The notes under the pieces are model-generated. The model made no database searches, was not told where the DNA came from, and saw only the letters and a list, made by a program, of their open reading frames with translations. A DNA stretch of 38,239 nucleotides, taken from contig NZ_JAJOHV010000029.1 of NCBI RefSeq assembly GCF_021129175.1, positions 1 to 38,239 on the forward strand, written 5' to 3'. This stretch comes from Chromobacterium piscinae. Lineage in GTDB: Bacteria > Pseudomonadota > Gammaproteobacteria > Burkholderiales > Chromobacteriaceae. Position numbers and translations under genes: made by a program. Of the stretch, positions 1-8,971 are shown piece by piece; within the stretch, counting starts at the first letter, position 1; each line of letters begins with the position of its first letter.

Positions 1-1137
1 CGGCTGGGACGGAGCGGCCGGGCGCGCGGGCGCGGCGCTATCCGCCGGCGCGACGGCCGGGTGGAAGGCCAGCATCCGCAGCAGCGCCATATTGAAGCCG
101 GCGTGCTCGTCCGGCGCCAGCGCCAGGTCCTTGCGGCCATGGATGGCGATTTGATAGTACAGCTGCACGTCCTGCGGCGCGATGGCGTCGGCCAGCGCGA
201 ACAAGCTGTCGCGCTCGGGCTCGTCGGCAGCCAGCGCCGTCGGCACCGTCTGCGCCAGCGCCAGTTGCTGCAGCAGCACCGCCAGTTCGGACAACGCGGA
301 ATCGAAACTGACGCCGCGTTCGGCCAGGCGGTCGGCCTCGGCCATCAGCGCCGGGCCGTCGGCGGCGGCCAGCGCCTGCAGCAGGGTAAACAGGTAGCGG
401 CGATCCACCGCGCCCAGCATCGCGCGCACGCCGTCTTCCTTGACCTCGCCCAGTCCGTAGGCGATGGCCTGATCCAGCAGCGACTGCGCGTCGCGCATCG
501 AGCCGGACGCGGCGCGGCCAAGCAAGGCCAGCGCCGGCGCCTCGTACTGGATGCCCTCGACGTCCAGCATATGGGCCAGATGGCTGGACACCTGCTGCGG
601 CGTCATATTGCGCAAGGAAAACTGCAGGCAGCGGGACAGCACCGTCACCGGCACCTTCTGCGGGTCGGTAGTGGCCAGGATGAACTTGACGTGGCCCGGC
701 GGCTCTTCCAGCGTCTTCAGCATCGCGTTGAACGCGCTCTTCGACAGCATATGCACTTCGTCGATGATGTAGACCTTGAAACGGCCCATCGTCGGCGCGT
801 ACTGGGCGTTTTCCAGCACTTCGCGGATGTTGTCGATGCCGGTGTTGGACGCGGCGTCGATCTCCAGCAGGTCGACGAAGCGGCCGCTGTCGATCTGGCG
901 GCAGGCTTGGCATTCGCCGCAGGGCTCGGCCGTGGTGCCGGTTTCGCAGTTCAGGCTCTTGGCCAGAATCCGGGCGATGGTGGTCTTGCCTACGCCCCGG
1001 GTGCCAGTCAGCAGGTAGGCGTGGTGAAGCCGCTGCTCTTTCAGGGCGTTGGAGAGGGCGCGCACCACGTGCTCCTGGCCGACCAGGTCGGCGAAGCGTT
1101 TGGGGCGCCACTTGCGGGCAAGGACTTGATAGCTCAT
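1..1137 (-). CDS. dnaX: DNA polymerase III subunit gamma/tau, N-terminal 379 residues (cut by window edge)
   Basis: Clamp-loader ATPase of the replicative polymerase: it opens the beta clamp and loads it on DNA. The frame is open from an ATG at 1137 to the left edge, so the tau-specific C-terminus and any programmed frameshift site lie outside the window. Visible: MSYQVLARKWRP start typical of the family, Walker A GTRGVGKT at residues 45-52, the four zinc cysteines C64, C73, C76 and C79, the Walker B/DEVH box at 126-129, sensor-1 ATTD and the SRC arginine-finger motif near residue 170. Alanine/proline-rich sequence begins near residue 360, as expected where domain III passes into the linker. 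It is read away from mltB, with 97 bp between them. Confidence 0.97.
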   Translation of the reverse strand, partial: MSYQVLARKWRPKRFADLVGQEHVVRALSNALKEQRLHHAYLLTGTRGVGKTTIARILAKSLNCETGTTAEPCGECQACRQIDSGRFVDLLEIDAASNTGIDNIREVLENAQYAPTMGRFKVYIIDEVHMLSKSAFNAMLKTLEEPPGHVKFILATTDPQKVPVTVLSRCLQFSLRNMTPQQVSSHLAHMLDVEGIQYEAPALALLGRAASGSMRDAQSLLDQAIAYGLGEVKEDGVRAMLGAVDRRYLFTLLQALAAADGPALMAEADRLAERGVSFDSALSELAVLLQQLALAQTVPTALAADEPERDSLFALADAIAPQDVQLYYQIAIHGRKDLALAPDEHAGFNMALLRMLAFHPAVAPADSAAPARPAAPSQP

Positions 1138-1234
1138 GGGGGCGGATTTTAATGGCAATTGCCGCGCAAGGCGACAGGTTTCACCGGCGCGGCCTTCCTG
1201 GCGGCGCCGGCGTCTTGTTGCGAAAGCCCGCGTC

Positions 1235-2275
1235 TTACTGCGCGGCGGAGGCCGGGTCCGGCCGCTGCGCCAGCGAGGCGTAGTAGCGCTGCCGCAGCTG
1301 GCCGGCGATTTCCTGCACCGCCTTGGCGTACAGCGTGCTGCGGTTGTAGCGGGTGATCGCGTAGAAATTATTCAGGCCCAGCCAGTATTCGGTGACGCCG
1401 GGCGCGGTTTCCAGCGAGAACAACACCGCCGGCACGTTGTCGGCCAGCGGCGTTTGCGGCGCCACGCCCATCTTGCGCAGATCGCCCACCGTGTAGTGCA
1501 GGTTGAATTTGTCGGCCAGCAGCTTGTCGACCTGGGCTTCCGGCGCCACGCTGGCCGGCGCCACGATGTCGTCGCCGCGCTTCCAGCCGTGCAGCTGGAA
1601 GTAATGGGCGACGCTGCCGATGGCGTCGTGCGGGTTGCTCCAGATGTCGCGATGGCCGCTGCCGTCGAAATCCACCGCCCACTTGCGGTAGCTGGACGGC
1701 ATGAATTGCGGCAGGCCCATCGCGCCGGCGTAGGACCCCTTCAGCGTCAGCGGGTCCTTGCCCTCTTCCTTGGCCAGCAACAGGAACTGGGTCAGTTCGC
1801 CGCGGAAGTACTCGGCGCGGCGCGGGTAGTCGAAGCCGATGGTGGACAGCGAGTCCACCAGCCGGAAGCTGCCGGTGTTGCGGCCGTAATGGGTTTCCAC
1901 GCCCAGGATGGCGACGATCACCTCCGGCGCCACGCCGTACTCGCGCTCGGCGCGCGCCAGGGCGTCGGCGTTGCCTTGCCAGAACGCGGTTCCGTCTACG
2001 ATCAGCTTGTCGTTGACGGTCGTCGCGCGGAATTGATACCACGGCCGCGAGGTGGACGGCTTGTCGAGGATGCGGATGATGTTGGGCTTCAGCTCCACAT
2101 TGGCGAACACCGCCTCCAGCTCGGGGCGGTTGAACTGGCCTGTGGCCACCTGCTCGTCGATGTAGCGCTGCACGTCGGGGCGCGCCAGAAAGGCGGCGTC
2201 GGCCTGGGCTTGCGGAGCGGTGAAGGCCGCGCCGGCCAAAGCGGCGGCGATGGCCAGTTTCAACATCGATTTCAT
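1235..2275 (-). CDS. mltB: Lytic murein transglycosylase B family (soluble, periplasmic)
   Basis: Cleaves the MurNAc-GlcNAc bond of peptidoglycan, forming 1,6-anhydromuropeptides. 346 aa from the ATG at 2275, chosen because it gives a clean signal peptide (basic MKSMLK, hydrophobic alanine-rich core, AQA cleavage near residue 25). An upstream ATG at 2311 overlaps the hrcA stop and would put a charged stretch before the signal. No lipobox cysteine is present, so unlike E. coli MltB this is probably not a lipoprotein. The catalytic glutamate is E127 in GVETHYGRNTG, and the family motif SYAGAMGLPQFMPSSY lies at 181-196. The gene follows hrcA by about 30 bp on the same strand and could be co-transcribed. 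MltB-type domain identity is firm; the exact paralogue name is not. Confidence 0.93.
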   Translation of the reverse strand: MKSMLKLAIAAALAGAAFTAPQAQADAAFLARPDVQRYIDEQVATGQFNRPELEAVFANVELKPNIIRILDKPSTSRPWYQFRATTVNDKLIVDGTAFWQGNADALARAEREYGVAPEVIVAILGVETHYGRNTGSFRLVDSLSTIGFDYPRRAEYFRGELTQFLLLAKEEGKDPLTLKGSYAGAMGLPQFMPSSYRKWAVDFDGSGHRDIWSNPHDAIGSVAHYFQLHGWKRGDDIVAPASVAPEAQVDKLLADKFNLHYTVGDLRKMGVAPQTPLADNVPAVLFSLETAPGVTEYWLGLNNFYAITRYNRSTLYAKAVQEIAGQLRQRYYASLAQRPDPASAAQ

Positions 2276-2307
2276 GATTCTGCTTTCTTTTTTGGTATGG
2301 CTCGAGT

Positions 2308-3327
2308 TCATTCGCGGAAGGACAAGGCGTTGCTGACCAGGCGGGCGGTGATGTCGACGATGGGGATCACCCGCTCGTAGGCCATGCGGGTGGGGCCGAC
2401 CACGCCCAGCGTGCCGACCACCTGGCCATTGATGCAGTAGGGCGCGGTCACCACCGAACATTCGTCCAGCGTCATGACTCCAGACTCCTCGCCGATGAAA
2501 ATGTTCACCCCCTGCGCCTCCCGTCCCTGCGCCAGCAATTTCAGGAGTTCGGTCTTGCGCTCGAACACGCCGAACAGCTCCCGCAGCCGCGACAGATCAT
2601 CCGACAGATCATGCACCTGCAGCAGCCTCGAGCCGCCGCTGACCACCACGTCCTCGTTGCGCTTGGCCAGCGTCTGCTGGCCCAGTTTCACCGCGGCGGC
2701 CATCAATTCGGCGATGTCGCCCTGCAGCTGCCGCAGCTCGCCCTCCACCCGCGACGTGACGGCGCTCAGCCCTTGTCCGGCGTAATGCTGGTTGATGAAG
2801 TTGCCGGCCTCCACCAGTTCGGACGGCGTATAGTCGCGCTCGGTGTTCAACAGGTGGTTCTGCACGTCGCCGTCCAGCGTCACCAGTATCATCAGCACCC
2901 GCCGTTCGGACAGGCGCAGGAATTCGATCTGGCGGAAGGCGACGTCGCTGCGCTGCGGCGTCAGCACCACGCCGGCGAAGCTGGTCAGCTCGGACAGCAG
3001 CGACGACGCCGCCTGGGCGATGCGCTGCGGGCTGTCCGGCTGCAGATTAGCCTCCAGCTCGTGGCGCGACAGCTCGTCCAGCGGCCGTATCGTCAGCAGC
3101 CGGTCGACGAACAGCCGATAGCCGCGCGCGGTGGGAATCCGGCCCGCCGAGGTGTGCGGCGAGGCGATCAGGCCCATGTTCTCCAGATCGGCCAGCACAT
3201 TGCGCACCGTGGCCGACGACAGCTCCACCCCGGGCAGCAGCGACAGAGTCTTGGAAGCCACCGGCTGACCGTCGGCGATATACCGTTCGATCAGCGCCTT
3301 CAGCAAATGTTGGGCGCGTTCGTTCAT
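2308..3327 (-). CDS. hrcA: Heat-inducible transcription repressor HrcA
   Basis: Repressor that binds CIRCE operators of chaperone genes and is stabilised by GroEL. 339 aa from the ATG at 3327 ([16 protein letters not shown]). An adjacent ATG at 3330 would add one Met. The N-terminal winged helix is plain: [24 protein letters not shown], then [16 protein letters not shown], which is the hallmark HrcA stretch. The C-terminal GAF-like domain ends in [24 protein letters not shown] run sits just before the start. A TACAAT hexamer at 3337-3342 (minus strand) would put the transcript start almost on the ATG, so a leaderless mRNA is possible. No CIRCE inverted repeat is seen here, and no dnaK/groE genes lie alongside. 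Confidence 0.96.
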   Translation of the reverse strand: MNERAQHLLKALIERYIADGQPVASKTLSLLPGVELSSATVRNVLADLENMGLIASPHTSAGRIPTARGYRLFVDRLLTIRPLDELSRHELEANLQPDSPQRIAQAASSLLSELTSFAGVVLTPQRSDVAFRQIEFLRLSERRVLMILVTLDGDVQNHLLNTERDYTPSELVEAGNFINQHYAGQGLSAVTSRVEGELRQLQGDIAELMAAAVKLGQQTLAKRNEDVVVSGGSRLLQVHDLSDDLSRLRELFGVFERKTELLKLLAQGREAQGVNIFIGEESGVMTLDECSVVTAPYCINGQVVGTLGVVGPTRMAYERVIPIVDITARLVSNALSFRE

Positions 3328-3336
3328 CATGTCCCC

Positions 3337-3364
3337 ATTGTACACATCCTGCACCGCGCCAAAA
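3337..3364 (-). promoter_or_regulatory. Possible sigma-70 promoter of hrcA
   Basis: Read on the minus strand, TACAAT lies at 3342-3337 with a weak TTTTGG hexamer 16 nt upstream. Transcription would begin near 3330, at or next to the hrcA start codon. Only the -10 is convincing. Confidence 0.35.
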
Positions 3365-3441
3365 GGGGGCGTGGCGCGGCTTTACGACCATGGCACGAAA
3401 ACCGCCCTCCCCAAGCTGCTGTTAGCCCTCTGGTTTTCTGC

Positions 3442-3447
3442 GATAAT
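3442..3447 (+). promoter_or_regulatory. Candidate -10 box of recA
   Basis: GATAAT 41 bp before the recA start, on the recA side of the 160-bp hrcA/recA divergent spacer. No good -35 is found at 16-18 bp. No CTGT-N8-ACAG LexA operator was found in the spacer. Confidence 0.4.
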
Positions 3448-3487
3448 CGCCCCCATCATTGGTCCGACCTACCCCATTGGAGACAGC

Positions 3488-4540
3488 ATGGCTTCCGAAG
3501 ACAAGAGCAAGGCGCTGGCCGCGGCCCTTTCCCAGATTGAAAAACAATTTGGCAAGGGTTCGATCATGCGCATGAGCGACAACCAGATCAACGAAAACCT
3601 GCAGGTGGTCTCCACCGGCTCGCTGACCCTGGACCTGGCGCTGGGCGTCGGCGGCCTGCCGCGCGGCCGCGTGGTGGAAATCTACGGCCCGGAGTCGTCC
3701 GGCAAGACCACCCTGTGTCTGCAAGCAGTGGCCGAGATGCAAAAATTGGGCGGCACCTGCGCCTACATCGACGCCGAAAACGCGCTGGACCCGCAATATG
3801 CGCAAAAGCTGGGCGTCAAAGTCGACGACCTGCTGATCTCGCAGCCGGACACCGGCGAGCAAGCGCTGGAAATCTGCGACATGCTGGTGCGCTCCAGCGG
3901 CGTCGATCTGATCGTGATCGACTCGGTGGCCGCCTTGGTGCCGAAGGCTGAAATCGAAGGCGAGATGGGCGACAGCCACGTCGGCCTGCAAGCCCGCCTG
4001 ATGAGCCAGGCGCTGCGCAAGCTGACCGGCAACATCAAGCGCACCAACACCCTGGTGATCTTCATCAACCAGATCCGCATGAAGATCGGCGTGATGTTCG
4101 GCAACCCGGAAACCACCACCGGCGGTAACGCGCTGAAGTTCTACGCCTCCGTGCGCCTGGACATCCGCCGCACCGGCGGCATCAAGAAGGGCGAGGAAGT
4201 GATCGGCAACGACACCCGCGTCAAAGTGGTGAAGAACAAGGTTTCCCCGCCGTTCCGCCAGGCTGATTTCGAAATCCTGTACGGCGAAGGCATCTCGCGC
4301 CAGGGCGAAATCATCGAGCTGGGCGTCAAGCACGGCTTCGTCGACAAGTCCGGCGCCTGGTACGCCTACAACGGCCAGAAGATCGGCCAAGGCAAGGACA
4401 ACACCCGCGAATGGCTGAAGGCCAACCCGGCCATCGCCGAGGAAATCGAGCGCAAGATCCGCGAAGCGGTGGGCATCAAGATCGAGATCAACGAAGCCCA
4501 GGGCGACGAAGAGTTCGCCGACGACGCCTTCGACGCCTGA
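3488..4540 (+). CDS. recA: Recombinase RecA
   Basis: ATP-dependent strand-exchange protein for homologous recombination and SOS co-protease activity. 350 aa, close to the usual 350-355. The start is fixed by a GGAG ribosome site 7 bp before ATG and the normal [25 protein letters not shown]-terminus. Walker A GPESSGKT is at 67-74, the catalytic glutamate is E97 in YIDAEN, and [22 protein letters not shown] is the L2 region. The residue after the catalytic glutamate is Asn, where E. coli and Neisseria have His (AEHALDP). The C-terminus is acidic ([13 protein letters not shown]), as expected for the autoregulatory tail. Its TGA overlaps the recX ATG, giving translational coupling. Confidence 0.99.
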   Translation: MASEDKSKALAAALSQIEKQFGKGSIMRMSDNQINENLQVVSTGSLTLDLALGVGGLPRGRVVEIYGPESSGKTTLCLQAVAEMQKLGGTCAYIDAENALDPQYAQKLGVKVDDLLISQPDTGEQALEICDMLVRSSGVDLIVIDSVAALVPKAEIEGEMGDSHVGLQARLMSQALRKLTGNIKRTNTLVIFINQIRMKIGVMFGNPETTTGGNALKFYASVRLDIRRTGGIKKGEEVIGNDTRVKVVKNKVSPPFRQADFEILYGEGISRQGEIIELGVKHGFVDKSGAWYAYNGQKIGQGKDNTREWLKANPAIAEEIERKIREAVGIKIEINEAQGDEEFADDAFDA

Positions 4541-4998
4541 TGGCGGCGGAAGGCAAAAGCCTGAAGGCGCGGGCCGCCGAACTGCTGTCCCGCCGGGAAT
4601 ACACCCGGCAGGAACTGGTTCGGCGGCTCGCGCCTTTTGCCGACAGCGAGGACGAGCTGAACGCGGCGCTGGACGAACTGGCCGCCGCCGACTGGCAGTC
4701 TGACGACCGTTTCGCCCGCCAGTTCGCCAGCAGCAAGGGCGCCAAGTTCGGCAGCCGCCGCCTCGCGCAGGAAATGCGCCAGCGCGGGGTGGACAGCGAA
4801 ACCATACGCGAAGCGCTGTCCGGCCAGGACGACCTCGCCAGCGCGCGCGAACAGTGGCGCAAGAAATTCGGCCGGCTGCCGGCCGACGCGGCGGAAAAAG
4901 CCAAGCAATACCGTTTCCTGGCGCAGCGCGGCTTTCCCGCCGACGTGATCCGCCAGGTATTGGCGAGCGGCGGAGACGACGACTTCTACGAGGACTGA
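4540..4998 (+). CDS. recX: Regulatory protein RecX
   Basis: Small RecA modulator that caps or destabilises RecA filaments. 152 aa, in the RecX size range. The ATG at 4540 shares its A with the recA stop (TGATG), the standard recA-recX arrangement, so no separate ribosome site is needed. Three-helix repeats typical of RecX are visible: LLSRREYTRQELVRRL, then LAAADWQSDDRFARQFASSKGAKFGSRRLAQEMRQRGV, then KKFGRLPADAAEKAKQYRFLAQRGFPADVIRQVL. It ends in an acidic tail. It is probably expressed at a lower level than recA by coupling or partial termination; no hairpin is seen between the two genes. Confidence 0.96.
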   Translation: MAAEGKSLKARAAELLSRREYTRQELVRRLAPFADSEDELNAALDELAAADWQSDDRFARQFASSKGAKFGSRRLAQEMRQRGVDSETIREALSGQDDLASAREQWRKKFGRLPADAAEKAKQYRFLAQRGFPADVIRQVLASGGDDDFYED

Positions 4999-5001
4999 GC
5001 C

Positions 5002-5460
5002 ATGGCAACGCGCAGCATCGCCACCGAAATCGACATCGCCGCCAGCCCGGAGCGGGTGTGGCAGGTGCTGACCGACTGGCGGCGCTACCCGGAATGGAAC
5101 CCGTTCATCGTCGGCCTGCATGGCCGCCACGAAGCCGGCGCCCGGCTGGTGGCCACTCTCCATCCGCCAGGCGGACGCCGCCTGACTTTCCGTCCCCGGC
5201 TGAGCGAATTCTCCGCCGGCAGCCTGATGGCCTGGCGCGGCAAATTGCTCGTTGCCGGCCTATTGGACGGCGAGCACCGCTTCCGGCTGGAAGCGCTGGA
5301 TGGCGGCGGCACCCGCCTGCATCACGTCGAGGATTTCTCCGGCCTCTTGCTGCCGCTGATCGGCGACGGACTGCTGGAGCGCGCCCGTCAAGGCTTCCTG
5401 CAGATGAACCAGGCGTTGAAGCGGCGCTGCGAAGCGCTTGCCAGCCAGGCCCCGGCTTGA
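5002..5460 (+). CDS. SRPBCC-fold protein (polyketide cyclase/dehydrase-like), function unknown
   Basis: 152 aa, starting 3 bp after recX with GAGG 8 bp before the ATG, so it is probably in the recA-recX transcript. N-terminal TEIDIAASPERVWQVLTDWRRYPEWNPF is the classic START/SRPBCC entry strand and helix (V-W-x-V-L-x-D-x-x-x-Y-P-x-W-N-P). Later TRLHHVEDFSGLL and the C-terminal amphipathic helix ARQGFLQMNQALKRRCEA complete the helix-grip fold. Such proteins bind small hydrophobic ligands; no catalytic residues or substrate can be assigned. No signal peptide, so cytoplasmic. The location beside recA/recX says nothing clear about its role. Confidence 0.85.
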   Translation: MATRSIATEIDIAASPERVWQVLTDWRRYPEWNPFIVGLHGRHEAGARLVATLHPPGGRRLTFRPRLSEFSAGSLMAWRGKLLVAGLLDGEHRFRLEALDGGGTRLHHVEDFSGLLLPLIGDGLLERARQGFLQMNQALKRRCEALASQAPA

Positions 5461-5523
5461 CACAATCGATGGATTCGTCCTGGCACGGCGCCCGGACCAG
5501 ATTTTGAAAATTGACCGAAAATC

Positions 5524-8157
5524 ATGAAAACTTCTGAAATTCGCAAGAAATTCCTGGATTTCTTCGCCTCCAAAGGCCACCAGGTAGTTCCCTCCAGCAG
5601 CCTGATCCCCGGCAACGACCCGACGCTGATGTTCACCGTCGCCGGCATGGTGCAGTTCAAGGACGTGTTCCTGGGCTTCGAGAAGCGCGACTACACCCGC
5701 GCCACCACCAGCCAGAAATGCCTGCGCGCGGGCGGCAAGCACAACGACCTGGAAAACGTCGGCTACACCGCGCGCCACCACACCTTCTTCGAAATGCTGG
5801 GCAACTTCAGCTTCGGCGACTACTTCAAGCGCGACGCCATCACCTTCGCCTGGGAATTCCTTACCGGCGAGCAATGGCTGGCGCTGCCGAAGGACAAGCT
5901 GATGGTGACGGTGTACGCCACCGACGACGAAGCCTACGACATCTGGCACAACACCGTAGGCGTGCCGGCAGACAAGATCGTCCGCATCGGCGACAACAAG
6001 GGCGCGCCGTATGCGTCCGACAACTTCTGGACCATGGGCGACACCGGCCCCTGCGGCCCGTGCACCGAGATCTTCTTCGACCACGGCCCGTCCGTCGCCG
6101 GCGGCCCTCCGGGCAGCCCGGACGAAGACGGCGACCGCTTCATGGAGATCTGGAACAACGTCTTCATGCAGTTCAACCGCGACGACGCCGGCACGCTGCA
6201 CCCGCTGCCCAAGCCGTCGGTCGACACCGGCATGGGCCTGGAGCGCCTGTCCACCGTGCTGCAGCACGTGAAGTCCAACTACGAGACCGACGCGCTGGCC
6301 TGTCTGGTGCGCGCCGCCGCCCGCGAAACCGGCGTGGAATACAGCCAGGACGTGCCGTCGCTGAAAGTGATCGCCGACCACATCCGCGCCTGCTCCTTCA
6401 TGGTGGCCGACGGCATCCTGCCGTCCAACGAGGGCCGCGGCTACGTGCTGCGCCGCATCGCCCGCCGCGCGATCCGCCACGGCTACAAGCTGGGCCAGAA
6501 GGGCCTGTTCTTCCACAAGATCGTCGCCGACCTGGTGGCCGAGATGGGCGAAGCCTATCCGGACCTGCGTGAGAAGCAGGCGCATATCGAAGACGCGCTG
6601 CGCGCCGAGGAGATCAAGTTCGCCGAGACGCTGGAAATCGGCATGGGCCTGGTGGACTCTGCGCTGGAAGGCGGCAAGACCGCTCTGGACGGCGACACCA
6701 TCTTCAAGCTGTACGACACCTTCGGCTTCCCGGTGGACCTGACCGCCGACATCTGCCGCGAGCGCGGCATCCACGCCGACCTGGAAGGCTTCGAGCGCGC
6801 GATGGAAGCGCAGCGCGAGCGCGGCCGCGCCGGCTCCAACTTCAAGATGAGCGGCAAGATCGCCTACAACGGCGACGACACCCGCTTCCACGGCTACGAC
6901 AAGAGCAGCGTCGACGCCAAGATCCTGGCGCTGTACAAGGGCACCGAAGCGGTGGACAGCCTGTCTGCCGGAGACGAAGGCATCGTGGTCCTCGACCACA
7001 CCGCTTTCTACGCCGAAGGCGGCGGCCAGGTGGGCGACGTCGGCGAAATCTCCGCCGCCGGCGGCATCGCCGCGCTGTTCGACGTGGCCGACACCCAGAA
7101 AATCCAGGGCGCGGCCTTCGGCCACAAGGGCAAGCTCGCCCGCGGCGCGCTGAAGGTGGGCGACGCCGTCACCGCCACCATCGACCTGCACCAGCGCCAG
7201 GCCAGCGCCCGCAACCACTCCGCCACCCACCTGCTGCACGCGGCGCTGCGCCATGTGCTGGGCGGCCACGTGGTGCAGAAGGGCTCGCTGGTCAATCCAG
7301 AGCGCACCCGCTTCGACTTCGCCCACGGCGAAGCCGTCACCGCCGCGCAGATCGCCGAGCTTGAACGCGTGGTCAACCACGTGATCGCCGCCAACTACGA
7401 AGTCAAGGCCGAGCTGATGAGCATGGAAGACGCGCAGAAGTCCGGCGCGATGATGCTGTTCGGCGAGAAGTACGGCGACGAAGTGCGCGTGCTGACCATG
7501 GGCGACTTCTCCGCCGAGCTGTGCGGCGGCACCCACGTCAAGCGCACCGGCGACATCGGCCTGTTCAAGATCGTGGTCGAAGGCGGCGTGGCCGCCGGCG
7601 TGCGCCGGATCGAAGCCGTCACCGGCGAAGGCGCGCTGGCCTACATCCAGGCTCAGGATGCGCTGATCAAGGAAGCCGCGGGCGCGCTGAAGGCGCAGAC
7701 CAGCGACGAGGTGGTCGCCAAGATCACCGCGCTGCAGGACAACGTGAAATCGCTCGAGAAGGAGCTGGCCAAGCTGAAAGGCCAGCTGGCAGCCTCTGCC
7801 GGCGACAGCCTGTCCGACGCCGCCGCCGACGTGAACGGCGTCAAGGTGCTGGCGGTCGAGCTGCCGGGCGCCGACAACACCGCGCTGCGCGAAACGCTGG
7901 ACAAGCTGAAGGACAAGCTCGGCTCCGCCGCCATCGTGCTGGCCGCCAAGGGCGACGGCAAAGTGGCGCTGGTGGCCGGCGTCACCGCCGACCTGACCGG
8001 CAAGCTGAAAGCCGGCGAACTGGTCAATTTCGTCGCCCAGCAAGTCGGCGGCAAAGGCGGCGGCCGTCCGGACATGGCCCAGGCCGGCGGCACCCAGCCG
8101 GAAAACCTGGACGCCGCGCTGAAAGGCGTGCAAGCCTGGGTGGCCGGCAAGCTGTAA
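5524..8157 (+). CDS. alaS: Alanine--tRNA ligase
   Basis: Charges tRNA-Ala and hydrolyses mischarged Ser/Gly-tRNA-Ala. 877 aa, near the bacterial norm of about 875. The N-terminal class II core starts [19 protein letters not shown] and contains the motif-2 region [19 protein letters not shown] and motif-3-like [15 protein letters not shown]. The editing-domain zinc ligands are all present: H565 and H569 (HSATH), C667 and H671 (CGGTH). The C-Ala domain carries the [15 protein letters not shown] stretch near the C-terminus. No strong Shine-Dalgarno is seen before the ATG. A 63-bp gap follows the SRPBCC gene, and a strong terminator lies 25 bp after the stop. A very long open frame on the opposite strand (5260-8184) is a high-GC codon shadow, not a gene. 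Confidence 0.99.
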   Translation: MKTSEIRKKFLDFFASKGHQVVPSSSLIPGNDPTLMFTVAGMVQFKDVFLGFEKRDYTRATTSQKCLRAGGKHNDLENVGYTARHHTFFEMLGNFSFGDYFKRDAITFAWEFLTGEQWLALPKDKLMVTVYATDDEAYDIWHNTVGVPADKIVRIGDNKGAPYASDNFWTMGDTGPCGPCTEIFFDHGPSVAGGPPGSPDEDGDRFMEIWNNVFMQFNRDDAGTLHPLPKPSVDTGMGLERLSTVLQHVKSNYETDALACLVRAAARETGVEYSQDVPSLKVIADHIRACSFMVADGILPSNEGRGYVLRRIARRAIRHGYKLGQKGLFFHKIVADLVAEMGEAYPDLREKQAHIEDALRAEEIKFAETLEIGMGLVDSALEGGKTALDGDTIFKLYDTFGFPVDLTADICRERGIHADLEGFERAMEAQRERGRAGSNFKMSGKIAYNGDDTRFHGYDKSSVDAKILALYKGTEAVDSLSAGDEGIVVLDHTAFYAEGGGQVGDVGEISAAGGIAALFDVADTQKIQGAAFGHKGKLARGALKVGDAVTATIDLHQRQASARNHSATHLLHAALRHVLGGHVVQKGSLVNPERTRFDFAHGEAVTAAQIAELERVVNHVIAANYEVKAELMSMEDAQKSGAMMLFGEKYGDEVRVLTMGDFSAELCGGTHVKRTGDIGLFKIVVEGGVAAGVRRIEAVTGEGALAYIQAQDALIKEAAGALKAQTSDEVVAKITALQDNVKSLEKELAKLKGQLAASAGDSLSDAAADVNGVKVLAVELPGADNTALRETLDKLKDKLGSAAIVLAAKGDGKVALVAGVTADLTGKLKAGELVNFVAQQVGGKGGGRPDMAQAGGTQPENLDAALKGVQAWVAGKL

Positions 8158-8182
8158 ACCGTCCCCTCTTGTTGTGCAGAAC

Positions 8183-8213
8183 AAACGGCCACATGGATTC
8201 CATGTGGCCGTTT
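8183..8213 (+). terminator. Rho-independent terminator of alaS
   Basis: Perfect 15-bp arms (8183-8197 and 8199-8213) around a single central base, so the real loop is a few bases of the stem tip, followed by T-rich sequence. The symmetric A/T flanks mean it could also stop transcription from the other strand. Confidence 0.92.
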
Positions 8214-8242
8214 TTCATATCTTCATAATTTTTCATTACACT
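8214..8242 (+). promoter_or_regulatory. Sigma-70 promoter of the GNAT gene
   Basis: TTCATA at 8214-8219, 17-bp spacer, TACACT at 8237-8242, directly after the alaS terminator. The predicted start near 8249 leaves a 22-nt leader containing AGGAG before the ATG at 8272. Confidence 0.6.
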
Positions 8243-8271
8243 CGACGGCGGCCCATCCTCAGGAGCACGCC

Positions 8272-8757
8272 ATGAGCGACACCGCATTTCGCCTCGCCGG
8301 CTGGGACGACCTCCCCGCCATCCGCCTATTGCTGCAACAGGCCTTCGGCCCGCTGCAAACGATGCTGCCCAGCCGCCCCACCGCGCTGGACGAAACCGTC
8401 GCCAGCCTAACCGGACACCTGGCCAGCGGCAGCCAGATCTTCGTCGCCGAACGGCAAGGACAGCCGGTGGCCTGCCTGCTGGTGCTGCCGCCCGACGACG
8501 GCTGCGCCGAAGTCAAGCGCGTCTGCACCCACCCGGACTGGCAAGGCTACGGTCTCGGATCGGCGTTGATGAGCCACGCGGAGCGGCAACTCAGCCTGCA
8601 AGGCGTGCAAAGGCTGAAACTGTCCACTCGCCGCCGGCTGCCTGACAACCTGCGCTTCTACCAGCGGCTGGGCTACAGCCAGAGCGCGGCCCAGCCTTAC
8701 CCGGCCGGCATCGACGACGAGCGCATCGAACTGAGCAAGACGCTGGCGGCAGCCTGA
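8272..8757 (+). CDS. GNAT-family N-acetyltransferase
   Basis: Acetyl-CoA-dependent acetyltransferase of unknown substrate. 161 aa, one domain. AGGAG lies 8 bp before the ATG. Acetyl-CoA-binding motif A is CAEVKRVCTHPDWQGYGLGSALM (residues 78-100) with the R/Q-x-x-G-x-G loop as QGYGLG at 91-96. Motif B is NLRFYQRLGY. The motifs are intact, so it is probably active. No neighbour points to a substrate: it sits alone between the alaS terminator and an AT-rich spacer. Confidence 0.93.
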   Translation: MSDTAFRLAGWDDLPAIRLLLQQAFGPLQTMLPSRPTALDETVASLTGHLASGSQIFVAERQGQPVACLLVLPPDDGCAEVKRVCTHPDWQGYGLGSALMSHAERQLSLQGVQRLKLSTRRRLPDNLRFYQRLGYSQSAAQPYPAGIDDERIELSKTLAAA

Positions 8758-8971
8758 GCGTCTTGTAATAGTCACAACTATCCAAACCAACAAAATCTGT
8801 AAGTTTGTTTCAAATCAAAGCACATGAAATCATAAATTACTAATATAACCATGCTTCTTATGGCTTCTCCTTTGTTGTTTGCTTTGATGCCCCGGCACCC
8901 CCGGGGCTCTTTTTTTTGTCCGCCGCGCTTATAGTGGGAAATGAAAACATGCTGCCGCACCGGAGACATCC
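8758..8971 (+). other. AT-rich spacer with an orphan terminator; possible small RNA
   Basis: 214 bp. The first 120 bp are far richer in A+T than the surroundings and contain no credible gene. A TAATAT hexamer at 8841-8846 could be a -10, but no good -35 fits. A pyrimidine-rich, anti-Shine-Dalgarno-like run (CTTCTCC) precedes the terminator at 8889-8917. The segment is either the GNAT 3' UTR or a short independent RNA; the sequence alone cannot decide. Confidence 0.35.
8889..8917 (+). terminator. Rho-independent terminator
   Basis: 7-bp GC stem (GCCCCGG / CCGGGGC, 8889-8895 and 8901-8907), 5-nt loop, then TCT and seven T. It lies 130 bp after the GNAT stop and 55 bp before the next start codon. 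Confidence 0.88.

Noticed and set aside
3415-3433. CIRCE half-site-like TTAGCCCTC near the hrcA/recA spacer
   Set aside because: No matching GAGTGCTAA half at the required 9-bp distance.
3331-3487. LexA (SOS) operator upstream of recA
   Set aside because: The closest segment (CTGTTAGCCCTCTGGT at 3419-3434) has only the left half of CTGT-N8-ACAG; no full site was found on either strand.
5260-8184. A 974-codon open frame on the minus strand opposite alaS
   Set aside because: It is the mirror frame of a high-GC gene; its translation is low-complexity (runs of A, G, V, H, D, Q) with no family pattern, while alaS on the plus strand is complete. The same holds for long antisense frames over kdpA, kdpB, kdpD, recA and the hybrid kinase.
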